A stretch of 62,474 bases of DNA, taken from Cytophagales bacterium. Its GTDB lineage: Bacteria > Bacteroidota > Bacteroidia > Cytophagales > Microscillaceae. This document shows positions 16,364 through 25,300 of this stretch, one piece after another. Numbering within the stretch: the stretch's first letter is position 1; every line of letters begins with the position of its first letter. The stretch covers positions 1-62,474 of the forward strand of contig JAAFIN010000003.1 in NCBI GenBank assembly GCA_013297825.1. The letters are read 5' to 3'. The notes under the pieces are model-generated. The model did no database searches and was not told the origin of the DNA. It was given only the letters and a program-made list of their open reading frames with translations. Position numbers and translations under genes: made by a program.

Positions 16364-17863
16364 TTAAGATTCTTGCATTTTTTGTTGGAATGTAATTACG
16401 ATAAATTCCGCAGGGCGTGATACTGCAACTTTTACCGAAATACGCATAATACCGTCCAATACGTCATTAGGTGTCATAGTAGTTCCTAAGCCAACTTGTA
16501 CGTCAAATGCTTGTTCAGGTGTAAGACCAACCAAACCGCCTTGATTCCATACATTCGTTAAGAAAGCATTAATCATACTACGCATTAAGCTCCAAGTAGA
16601 AGAAGTATTAGGCTCAAATACATAAGCTTTGGACGCATTTTTGATACTTTCTTCTAAGAACAACAAAGTGCGTCTAACGTTGATATAACGCCAGTCTTGG
16701 CTGTTGCCATCTAATGTTCTTGCACCCCAAATTACGATACCTTCACCTACAAATGCACGAATAGCATTTACAGATTTACCACTCATTGTGATATTAAGGT
16801 CTTCTTGGTCGTCGTGTGTAATTTTAACAGTTGGTGTTACAACATTTGCAAAACCTACATTAGCAGGAGCTTTCCATACGCCTCTTGTATTATCCACCAT
16901 TGAATATACGCCTACAATACCAGCACTTGGCGGAAGGATATTAAGTTGTGTTTTTACTACGCCTAAGATAGCTTTGAAAGATGGGCTAATGGTGTTAAGC
17001 GTTTGATTTACTGCTTTTGCACTTGCTTTTGCATCAGAAAGTTTAGCAATTTCAACTTTCATTTCATCACCACGTTTTGCATCATCTTTTGAGAGTGCAT
17101 CAGCTTCTGCATTAAGTACAGTTTCTAATACATCAAGGTTTGCAATATTTGCAAAAGAAACTTCATCATTTTGAACGATAGAAGTATAAACCCAAGGATA
17201 ATACGCAGAACCATAGCTTAGGAAGTTGTTACCTACGCCTTCTCTGAATTGAGTAATAACATCATCTTCGTCATAACTACGAGGAGCATATCCACCAAAT
17301 ACATCTAATACTGCAAAACGATTTTTCATTTTATAACCGCAGTGCATAAGCATAGCTTGTTGCAATGCAAAACAATCGTCTTTTGCAAGCATTACCGCTT
17401 CAGGGATAACCACAAGCGTAGGCTCTGTTTCAGGAACAAGTGCAGAAATACCAGCTTCAAGTGATTTTTTGCTGATTTCACCGCTATAATCACCTGCTGA
17501 TATGACATAGCAAGTTCCACCACCATTGGCAAAAAACAAACGCATACTGTCATATAACAAGAAGCGTGAAGGATTTTCTAAATTTAGAGAATACTTTTTG
17601 CCTGCTACTTCTACGTCAAAATCTTCGCCTGCAGGTGTATCACCAATTACAAATTTGGTAGATGCTGCACCGCCAAAAGTATCTACAAATTCTGTAAAAG
17701 AACTAAGTCTTACAGGTTTGTTGATAAGAGATTGACCTTTGCGACTTACTTTTTCGGTATAACCGATAAACGCAGGAACTGCGGTAGAACCCGCTACAAC
17801 CGAGTTTGGGAAAGCGTTTTTTTCTTCAATATAAACGCCAGGTGTTGCTAATTTAATTGCCAT
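16364..17863 (-). CDS. Contractile tail sheath protein
   Basis: A 499-residue sheath protein. The N-terminus (LATPGVYIEEKNAFPNSVVA, PAFIGYTEK) and the C-terminal domain (GIVIWGARTLDGNSQDWRYI, NVRRTLLFLEESI, the LG-x-x-MTPNDVLDG segment and PAEFIVITFQQKM) are the conserved halves of phage and eCIS sheaths. The middle (about 150-330) is the variable surface domain. Only one sheath gene is present here, whereas Afp has three paralogues; one is normal for many Bacteroidota systems. It contracts to drive the tube. Confidence 0.95.
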   Translation of the reverse strand: MAIKLATPGVYIEEKNAFPNSVVAGSTAVPAFIGYTEKVSRKGQSLINKPVRLSSFTEFVDTFGGAASTKFVIGDTPAGEDFDVEVAGKKYSLNLENPSRFLLYDSMRLFFANGGGTCYVISAGDYSGEISKKSLEAGISALVPETEPTLVVIPEAVMLAKDDCFALQQAMLMHCGYKMKNRFAVLDVFGGYAPRSYDEDDVITQFREGVGNNFLSYGSAYYPWVYTSIVQNDEVSFANIANLDVLETVLNAEADALSKDDAKRGDEMKVEIAKLSDAKASAKAVNQTLNTISPSFKAILGVVKTQLNILPPSAGIVGVYSMVDNTRGVWKAPANVGFANVVTPTVKITHDDQEDLNITMSGKSVNAIRAFVGEGIVIWGARTLDGNSQDWRYINVRRTLLFLEESIKNASKAYVFEPNTSSTWSLMRSMINAFLTNVWNQGGLVGLTPEQAFDVQVGLGTTMTPNDVLDGIMRISVKVAVSRPAEFIVITFQQKMQES

Positions 17864-17910
17864 AAAAATAAAAAGAAAGAGAAATTTTTTTTTAATTTAA
17901 AAATAATTTT

Positions 17911-18010
17911 GAAGCCCCCCAGCCCCCGAAGGGGGAGGAAATCCAAAAAAGGAATTTAGGCATTTTTTTAAAATTTGCCTTTATTCCCCCTTTGGGGGTT
18001 AGGGGGCTTC
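17911..18010. repeat. G+C-rich palindromic intergenic element
   Basis: Left end GAAGCCCCCCAGCCCCCGAA then GGGGGAGG; right end TTCCCCCTTTGGGGGTTAGG then GGGCTTC. The termini are inverted repeats of about 25 bases, each with its own C5/G5 hairpin, around a 50-base A/T-rich centre. Same family as 43025-43120 and 46413-46504. It fills nearly the whole gap between the 361-residue gene and the sheath gene. Confidence 0.8.
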
Positions 18011-18015
18011 TTATT

Positions 18016-19101
18016 TCACAAATAAACCACCATATCAGCGAATACTTTTGCATCTTTCTCACGAGAATTGGGCAAAATCATATCTACCGTAGGGCAAGGC
18101 AGTTGCCTAAGTACCAAATGAATGGGGTTTCCCTTGTGGTCTTTTTTCCGCAAAAGTTGAAAATTATGAATATTATTTTTTTGAAGTGGAAGGCTTTTAT
18201 TTGCCTCAAAAACCCAAGCAGTTTGTCCATTTTTCAAAAGTTGTTCTTTTGGTGTGGTAAATTCTAAGGTTTTATTTTGGGTATCAATTACCGTATTTTG
18301 CAATGCAGTTTCAAAGCGAGATATGAGATAATATCGCCAAAAAACATTTCTTGTTGCAAAATTCATTTCAAAAAAACGATAAGCATCATTGGCATCTTGC
18401 GAAAAACTATTGAGCATATCCTTTTTCCACACTTCATCTATTGATATTTTGACCAAAGCCAACGCTTTGCCTGCGTGTGCAGGAGATATGCACGCAAAAT
18501 TTTCGGTTGTTTTACCATTGGTTTCAAGCGAATATTTGCCTTCTGACAATTCCAAAAGATTGATGTGAGTGTGAGGCATTTCCTTAGTCGTTTGTGTTGA
18601 AAAAACCACTTGTTTTGCCTCGTTTTTGATTTCTAAAAAGGCATTTGGTTCTTGAAGAATCAAAGTACCTGTTTTGTAATTAGTCCAATCTTCCGCCTGA
18701 ATGGTGTTTTGGGTATGCAGTTGAACCACATTTTTATGTGTAGATTTTTTTTCTGTTTTTTTATTTTCATTAGAAAAATATAAAATCTTGCCTCTTTTGT
18801 CAAAAGGCATATCTGTATATTGGGCTAATATGTTGTCATTCACGTGAAGATAAAAATCAAATGTAAGGTTTTTTTCATCATTGAGAATTTTAAAAAATCC
18901 ATCAATGTTATCAGAAGAAACCAAAAGCACGATATTATCTTGTTGTCTGCGAACGATGATGCCCCATCTATTTATTTTTTCTTGTGTGGCTTCACTTGGT
19001 ACAAATAGAAACATATTAGGATTTTCAGCACCAAAATATTGATGCGAAACCTTCAATATAGCCACTGTATAAAACCTAAGTTCTACCTCCAAAAATTCCA
19101 T
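18016..19101 (-). CDS. Conserved unknown protein of the eCIS cluster
   Basis: A 361-residue protein without signal peptide or membrane segment. It lies between the DUF4255 and sheath genes, where many Bacteroidota eCIS loci have a protein of this type. Recognisable parts are the N-terminal ILKVSHQYFGAENPNMFLFVPSEAT, a middle with alternating beta strands (residues about 130-215), and a C-terminal FATRNVFWRYYLISR segment. I cannot assign a structural role: a cap, sheath-terminator partner or assembly chaperone are all possible. It is probably translated from the same message as its neighbours. Confidence 0.75.
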   Translation of the reverse strand: MEFLEVELRFYTVAILKVSHQYFGAENPNMFLFVPSEATQEKINRWGIIVRRQQDNIVLLVSSDNIDGFFKILNDEKNLTFDFYLHVNDNILAQYTDMPFDKRGKILYFSNENKKTEKKSTHKNVVQLHTQNTIQAEDWTNYKTGTLILQEPNAFLEIKNEAKQVVFSTQTTKEMPHTHINLLELSEGKYSLETNGKTTENFACISPAHAGKALALVKISIDEVWKKDMLNSFSQDANDAYRFFEMNFATRNVFWRYYLISRFETALQNTVIDTQNKTLEFTTPKEQLLKNGQTAWVFEANKSLPLQKNNIHNFQLLRKKDHKGNPIHLVLRQLPCPTVDMILPNSREKDAKVFADMVVYL

Positions 19102-19200
19102 AAAAAGGTGTTGTTTTTATACAGATTTTTTTGAATTTTTTTTAAAAAATAAAAAAACCTGAATACTTGTTACAATCAGAAAAGACGAAAATATTGAATT

Positions 19201-19731
19201 TTACAAACCGCCTATTAAAGGAGTGCCTAATCCTGCTTGACCTTCGTCTATTGCAACAAGTTGTGCGCGATACACCACAGAGGGCGTAAATTTTCCACCA
19301 GTCATTGCCCACATATTTTGTAGGCTTTGAATTTCCATATTTTCCAATCTAAACACCAATCTTTCAATGTTTCCTTCCATTCCTGAGGTATTTTGTGGGG
19401 TAAAAACTGAATTAGCTTGCAAAAAGCCAATCACAGCAGAAAGTTCGCGGAGTGCTTGCTCGTAGCTACTTTCTTCACCATAATATACTGCTATCAGAAT
19501 GGTCAAATCCAAATAAATGGGTCTTTCTTGGGGGCGGGTGGGTTGAGATTTTATATTTCTCTCCTCGCGTACATTTACCAGCGTAATCGTAATACGGTTT
19601 GCTTCGCCAGCGTCTTTGTCATCAGGACGTTTGACGTTAGCTACCTGCACACGGTCTTGAGTAAAGCCAAAACGACTTTTGATGTGTGCATTTAGGGCAT
19701 TAGCAAATGATTTTAGAGCTGTGTAAAGCAA
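19201..19731 (-). CDS. DUF4255 tube/sheath terminator protein (Afp16/Pvc16 type)
   Basis: A Pvc16 N-terminal family protein (YTALKSFANALNAHIKSR, ITITLVNVREERN, YLDLTILIAVYYGEESSYEQALRELSAVIGFLQ). Family members start with a short M-hydrophobic-Y sequence just before the first helix, which places the start at the TTG at 19731 (MLYTALKSF, 176 residues) and not at the ATG at 19788, which adds 19 unrelated residues. In Afp the homologue forms the hexameric cap that ends tube and sheath growth. It is the first gene of the minus-strand cluster. Confidence 0.88.
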   Translation of the reverse strand: MLYTALKSFANALNAHIKSRFGFTQDRVQVANVKRPDDKDAGEANRITITLVNVREERNIKSQPTRPQERPIYLDLTILIAVYYGEESSYEQALRELSAVIGFLQANSVFTPQNTSGMEGNIERLVFRLENMEIQSLQNMWAMTGGKFTPSVVYRAQLVAIDEGQAGLGTPLIGGL

Positions 19732-19868
19732 TTTTTTAAAGCAATTTTGGGAACTACTAAGATATAACGTTTTTAAAATCTTGCACAAGTTGGAAAGGTT
19801 TTTTTAATTTTCCAAATTTTTTCTAAATTTTTTTCTTTTTTTTTAATTTTTTTTTGAAAAAATGAAAT

Positions 19869-19897
19869 CAAAGAACTTTTTTATGATTTTTTTCAAA
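19869..19897 (-). promoter_or_regulatory. Possible promoter of the eCIS cluster
   Basis: On the minus strand TTTG (19897-19894) is followed after about 17-19 bases by GTTCTTTG (19876-19869), one or two changes away from TAnnTTTG. It lies about 140 bases upstream of the TTG start. A plus-strand TACTTTTG at 19907-19914 could serve the divergent kinase gene. Confidence 0.3.
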
Positions 19898-19997
19898 GAA
19901 AATAAATACTTTTGGAATGAAATAACTTTTTCATTTTTATTTGATAAATCAAAAAAATACAATACTTTTAGCTAAAAATTTTTATTAAAAAACAAAT

Positions 19998-21017
19998 ATG
20001 CACACTTTAAATACCACACAATTACAGCCATTTCTTGAAAATATTTTTGCTCAAAAAACACAAGAATTGCAGATAATTCCCTTAAAAGGTGGATTTTCTA
20101 ATTTAACTTTTCACATTATTTTTAATGGACAAAATTATATTATGCGGACACCTCCTGCTGGTGCGTCCCACATTCACAAAGGACACGATATGGCACGTGA
20201 ATATAAAATTTTGCATACTTTGAAACCCATTTATCCAAAAATTCCTGAAGTTTTTGGTTTGTGTGAAGATGAAAATGTGATTGGAACGCCTTTTTATATT
20301 ATGCAAAAAATGGAAGGAACTGTATTGCGTGCAGGTTCTAAGTTTTCTTTGACCAAAGAAGAAAGGCAACTTTTAGACAAAAATCTTATAGAAAATTTTG
20401 CAAAATTACACCAAATTGATTTTGAAAATACACCTCTAAAAGATTTGGGAAAAACCGAAGGTTACACCCAACGCCAAACCGAAAATGTCATAAAACGTTA
20501 TGCAAAAGTACAAACTGATGAAATTTCTGAAATAAATGAAGTGTTTGATTGGCTTTCTAAAAATATTCCAAATACCGAAAAAAATGCTTTTCTGCACAAT
20601 GATTACAAATATGATAATCTTGTACTTGATAATAATGACCTTACAAACATTGTGGGTGTTTTGGATTGGGAACTTAGCACAATAGGTGATGCTTGGGCGG
20701 ATTTGGGGGTAATGTTGAGTTATGTAACCGAAAAAAATGATTTTGAAACCATCAAAAATTTTGGCATCAACATCACAGAAGGAGCATTTTCAAGAAAAGA
20801 TTTTTTGGAAAAATACCAAGAAATTACGCAAACAGAAGTTAAAAATATCGTATTTTATTACGCACTTGGTATGATACGTCTTGCGATTATTGCCCAACAA
20901 ATTTATTTTCGTTACAAACAAGGTTTTACGCAAGATGAAAGATTTAAGTATTTGATTTTTGCGGTAAAAGATTGTGTAAAAATCGCCCAAAAAGCAATTA
21001 CAGAGGATAAGGTATAA
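19998..21017 (+). CDS. APH-family kinase (phosphotransferase), ACAD10-like
   Basis: A 339-residue protein of the aminoglycoside phosphotransferase fold. Markers are the Gly-rich GGFSNLTF loop (about 31-38), MRTPP as the lysine/arginine nucleotide strand, the catalytic loop LHNDYKYDN (Asp at about 202) and the metal-binding GVLDWELSTIGD (about 219-230). Members with the LDWELST-x-GD signature resemble the kinase part of ACAD10/11 and bacterial proteins linked to acyl-CoA metabolism more than antibiotic kinases. Substrate unknown. It is divergent from the eCIS cluster and appears monocistronic; a palindromic element follows it. Confidence 0.88.
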   Translation: MHTLNTTQLQPFLENIFAQKTQELQIIPLKGGFSNLTFHIIFNGQNYIMRTPPAGASHIHKGHDMAREYKILHTLKPIYPKIPEVFGLCEDENVIGTPFYIMQKMEGTVLRAGSKFSLTKEERQLLDKNLIENFAKLHQIDFENTPLKDLGKTEGYTQRQTENVIKRYAKVQTDEISEINEVFDWLSKNIPNTEKNAFLHNDYKYDNLVLDNNDLTNIVGVLDWELSTIGDAWADLGVMLSYVTEKNDFETIKNFGINITEGAFSRKDFLEKYQEITQTEVKNIVFYYALGMIRLAIIAQQIYFRYKQGFTQDERFKYLIFAVKDCVKIAQKAITEDKV

Positions 21018-21089
21018 GGAAGAAAGGAAATGTATATTATTATTTTTTGTTCCCTGACAATTTTTGTGGAATACCTTTTTAGCTTGTGT

Positions 21090-21158
21090 GTCATTATGAA
21101 AGAATCTGGCTACTTGGCTGTTCTATACAGAAGAACAGCCAGATTCTTTCAGAATGAC
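21090..21158. repeat. Inverted pair of the AGCCAGATTCTTTC element
   Basis: The left arm (21090-21111, GTCATTATGAAAGAATCTGG then CT) and right arm (21137-21158) are complementary over 22 bases with one mismatch, around a 25-base loop. Single copies are at 8469-8493 and 57351-57375. Placed 70 bases after the kinase stop, it could act as a terminator, but it has no clean T-run. Confidence 0.75.
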
Positions 21159-21217
21159 AAAGTTGTTTTTTTCTTTTTCCATAAAAATTATCAGGCAACC
21201 TTTATTTTAAGCTAATT

Positions 21218-21703
21218 TTATACAGTTAAACTAAATGAATATAATGTAAAATGATTTTGATTTTTTAGTTCGTTGTCTTCTCCAATAAATGTAAATTGGA
21301 TATTACTTTTCAAAATATGTATTTTCACATATTTTGAATTAAAATTTTCTGTTTTTTTGGTAAAATCAATTTCTTTAATATTTAATTCATTAATAAACTC
21401 TAAAAGTGTTAAATCTTTGTTTTCTAAGAAAATCCATTTTTTGATTTTTAAAAAATTGCCACCATTTAATTCATTCAAATTTTCTCCATGAATTAAAGAC
21501 AACTTACCTTCATAAAAATGAAATTCAATATTTCCATAACACAAAATTTCTGCATCTTGGATTGTTTTACCCATACCAAAAACATCAGGGTCAGGAAAAT
21601 TGTTTAGTATCCATTCTTTTGTTTGACCAATTTTTATGAAATCAAACTTACCATTTTTAATAAAATCCAAAATATCTATTTCAATTTTATAGGGCATTTT
21701 CAT
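21218..21703 (-). CDS. Unknown 161-residue cytoplasmic protein
   Basis: No signal peptide or membrane segment. The sequence is acidic to neutral and beta-rich, with DFIKIGQTKEWILNNFPDPD near the N-terminus, which reads like the SMI1/immunity-type proteins that recognise a polymorphic toxin, but I cannot support that family firmly. It stands alone between two A/T-rich gaps. Start at ATG 21703 (MKMPYKIEID); the internal ATG two codons later is equally possible. Confidence 0.6.
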   Translation of the reverse strand: MKMPYKIEIDILDFIKNGKFDFIKIGQTKEWILNNFPDPDVFGMGKTIQDAEILCYGNIEFHFYEGKLSLIHGENLNELNGGNFLKIKKWIFLENKDLTLLEFINELNIKEIDFTKKTENFNSKYVKIHILKSNIQFTFIGEDNELKNQNHFTLYSFSLTV

Positions 21704-21860
21704 ATGTCAAGTCCAAGTTTATATTTTTTCTAATTACACAAAATAACAGCAAAGTTTATAAAAAACCATTGTATAAACAGCCTAAACTTAAAAACTCTAA
21801 TTCATTTTGCCAAATATTTTATAAAAAATACAATTATATTATATTATATTTTTTTAAAAC

Positions 21861-22295
21861 CTAAATATATTTTTGAAAATGAAAACCCAAAATAGAATAA
21901 CCCAAATTAAAATAAAATTTGTGAGAACGACCATTTTGGACGTATGTATTTAATTCTATGGTTTTGTAAGATTTTTCTTTTGCCCAATTTTCAATTAAAT
22001 TCAAAAACGTTTTTCCCAATCCACTTGAACGAATTTCGGTGTCAATAATCACATTGTCCAATTCTAATTGTTTGCCTGAATAAAATCTGACTGTCGTCCA
22101 AGCACTTGATATGCCAACCAATATATCATCTTGAAAAAGCCCAAAACAAGTATAATTTTTGAACTCAAACATATCAAAAATATTTTGATTCAAAATGTCA
22201 TCTGTTTTTTCAGGATTTAATTTTTTTGCAAAAAACAAAATTTCTTTGAAGTCATTTTTTGAAAGTTCTTTCATTAAAATATTGTGATTTTCCAT
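21861..22295 (-). CDS. GNAT family N-acetyltransferase
   Basis: A 144-residue acetyltransferase. The acetyl-CoA binding motif A is IDTEIRSSGLGKTFLNLIENW (about 87-107, R-x-x-G-x-G/A pattern), followed by YKTIELNTYVQNGRSHKFYFNLGY (motif B, N-x-x-x-x-x-FY-x-x-x-GF/Y). The substrate cannot be told from sequence. A second ATG eight codons in (MKELSKNDF) is a possible start. It lies 50 bases downstream of the large transporter gene on the same strand and may share its transcript. Confidence 0.88.
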   Translation of the reverse strand: MENHNILMKELSKNDFKEILFFAKKLNPEKTDDILNQNIFDMFEFKNYTCFGLFQDDILVGISSAWTTVRFYSGKQLELDNVIIDTEIRSSGLGKTFLNLIENWAKEKSYKTIELNTYVQNGRSHKFYFNLGYSILGFHFQKYI

Positions 22296-22345
22296 TTTTT
22301 ATTATTTTTGAGTTAAATCTTTTTAAACCTTATTTTTTTTTAGTT

Positions 22346-25300
22346 TTAATTTCTAATTTCCAAAATTGCCTCTGGAATATTTTCCTCCAACGACATAATT
22401 TGATGCAGAATTTCAGCATTAAATTTATACACCACAAAATCACTTTTGGCAATAAGTGAAATATTTTGGTGTTCTTTTCCCAAAAATTCCAGCCTACAAA
22501 TCAGCATTTTTTCAGTATATTTTTTTGAAAAAACAGCTTCGTCATCTTCTACCAAAATACTACCTTGATAAATTACAAAATAATCCAATTTATCAAAATT
22601 TTCATAATTTATCAATATTTCGCCTGTTGTGCCTCTGATAAGTTCCGCATTATTGGCGATTTTGGCAAGCGTAAGACCTTCAATATTAGAAAATTCAGGT
22701 ATTTCTTGCAAAAATTTAGCAATTTCAAATTTCAAAGTAGGCAAAGAATATTCTGCTAAATCTTCATCTTTTTGTACTTTTATGGCACTTTCTACTGATT
22801 TTTGATAATTTTTTCGGTTATTGATGCGATTTAATTTTTCCTCAAAAACAGTATTATCTTTTTTGTAAAGTGTTTTTGCAGAAAGCTCACTAAGCATTGT
22901 ATTTGGATTTACCACATTTGCCAAAAAAATCGTTTGGTCAGTATATTTATCCATTTGTGATAATTCATACAAAGCACACGCTTTTGTCCAAATATTTATC
23001 CATTTATAATCTTTTTGAATAATAGCAAAAAGTGCGTCTTCCAAATTCATTGGGTCAGTTGGAAAAAAATCTTGCATAGTTTCTATTTTTTGGCTCATAG
23101 AACTTGAATTTAGCAATGTTTTGAGCTTCATTTTACTTGTTTCAGCCACAAAAATCTCCAACAATTCTATCGCAAAATCCGCCCTATCTGCATCTCCACT
23201 TCTGATATTTTCTTTGACAAGATTTACAGAATTACTATCATAAATAAGTGCCATTAAGCTAAAAATTTTGTCATAATCGGTTTCTAACTCATTTTCCAAT
23301 GCTTTTATAATGGTTTGTGAGGCATTTTGGCGTTTTAAATCCAATAAAATTGACAAATTCCAAGTAAGCGTTTCACAAGTATTATTAAGTTCCTCGTTGA
23401 TGGCTGTGATGCTGTCGTTGTCTTCAATGTGATAACCGCATTTGCTCAACATTTCCAAACAAAAAAGTGCGACAGTTTGGTTAGAATAGGTTATTTTTTT
23501 TAATAAAAGTTCTAAGGCTTTTGAAGTTCCTATATAACCATATATTTGTGCGATACGTTTTTGTACGATTTCTTTTTGTCCTGCAATATAAAAAGCAAGT
23601 TCTAAGGTTTCAAAAATTTCTTCGCTGGTTTCCACCATTGAGGCAAAAGAGGCATTTCCATATTGCAAAGAACCCAATTTTTCAATAAGATTATTATACA
23701 AATCCACATTATTTGTTTTGGCAGAAGCAACTGTTGCGTAATATCTTACAGGATTTTTTGGGTCTTGGAGAAGCTGACTAAGGAGGCGAATTTTGATGTC
23801 AGGTTTTGCGTAAGTAGTAAGCAAAGCTCCAAAAGTACGTTCATTTTCCAATTTGGATAAGGTGAGTTGTTCCAAATATTTAAGCCTTTCAAGGCGATAT
23901 TCAGCACCTTTGAGTACATTATAGGTTTTTTGGATAACATCAGAATGTTTGAAAACAGAAAAATACTTTGAATTTATCAACACATACAACACAGGTATTG
24001 CTTCCAATATACACCAATGTTGTGCCTCTTGGAGGGCAATTTTTTGGATATTTTCGTTAATTTGAAGGCTTATTTTTTGAATTTCTTTGTTGGCGTTTTT
24101 TGCAAGTTCTGCGATATTATCTACAATTTCTTTTGCAAATATATCAATCGCATTTCTAAGAATTTCGTCCTCATTGTCCAATTTATCCTGCACGCTTAAT
24201 CCATACATTTCACCTTCAAGTGAAAGCAATCTTAATTTTTCATCAATGTAACTTATCCAATTTAGGATTTTTTCGTCCAAAATAAGGCTTTCTTTGCGAG
24301 ATTCTGCGAGGTGATAACGTGTTTTTTTGTAAAAACTTAATGCAAATTGTGGGTGAGAATTGGCTGAAATGATATTATAGGCTTTTTTATCAATCATTTC
24401 AATAAGTGTATTGATATTATTTTCTAAATCCTTCAAAAAAGGTTGTATTTTTTCCTCTGGATTGTCCAAAAGCCTAAGAATTGCCTTTTTGTAAGTAATT
24501 GGATTTAATACTTTTAACATTCCAAGATGCCAAATAATGCCATTTTCAGAAAGTTCGTGAGGTTTTTTATCAATTTTTTGGTAAATTTTTTCAGAAAGAG
24601 GTAAGAAAGTTGATTTTTTTGCTTTATCAGTGTCCAAAAGTGTTTTTTTCTGGATGTTTTTTTCTTCTTTTTTGGATAAAGAACCCTGTAAGCTGTTTTT
24701 GTATTCAGCATTTGACCTAAAAATAATATAAATCAAAGCCCCCAACACCAACAAAACCCCCAATAATTGCCCTGCTATATTGCTTGGAAGGTATTTTCCT
24801 AAGAAAAATATACTAAATCCTCCCAACATTACCCCCAAATAATAAAGACCGCCCTCTAATTTTAGCTGAATATCACCCCTCAAACGTTCATTTATAGGCA
24901 ACAAATACAACCTAAATATAGGCACAAAGAAGGATTCACGCCCCAAATCATACAACATTTTGCTCGCAACCAACAACCCAAACGCCACTATGGAAGCCAA
25001 ACTCAAATCACTACCCAAAATAGCAGCCATAACCACCAACACAAGCACCGTAAAAACTAATCCTAAAGGCATTATAAGCATACCCAAACGCAATCCATAT
25101 TGACGAATGATAAAACGTGATAGGTAAAGCCTTAATAAAAAGCCAATTCCACTACCAATTACCCCAAACATTGCCAAAAAATAGATTTTTCTCTGTGCGG
25201 TTGTGCCTTTGTAAGCAGCATCTAAGGCAGAAAGAAAAAAATAATCAATATAAATACCTAAAAACGCCACCAAACCCGCCAAAAGCCCCAATAAAACCAA

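Noticed and set aside
21030-21215. 61-residue plus-strand frame after the APH-like kinase
   Set aside because: It is made of the inverted AGCCAGATTCTTTC repeat and low-complexity Phe-rich ends.
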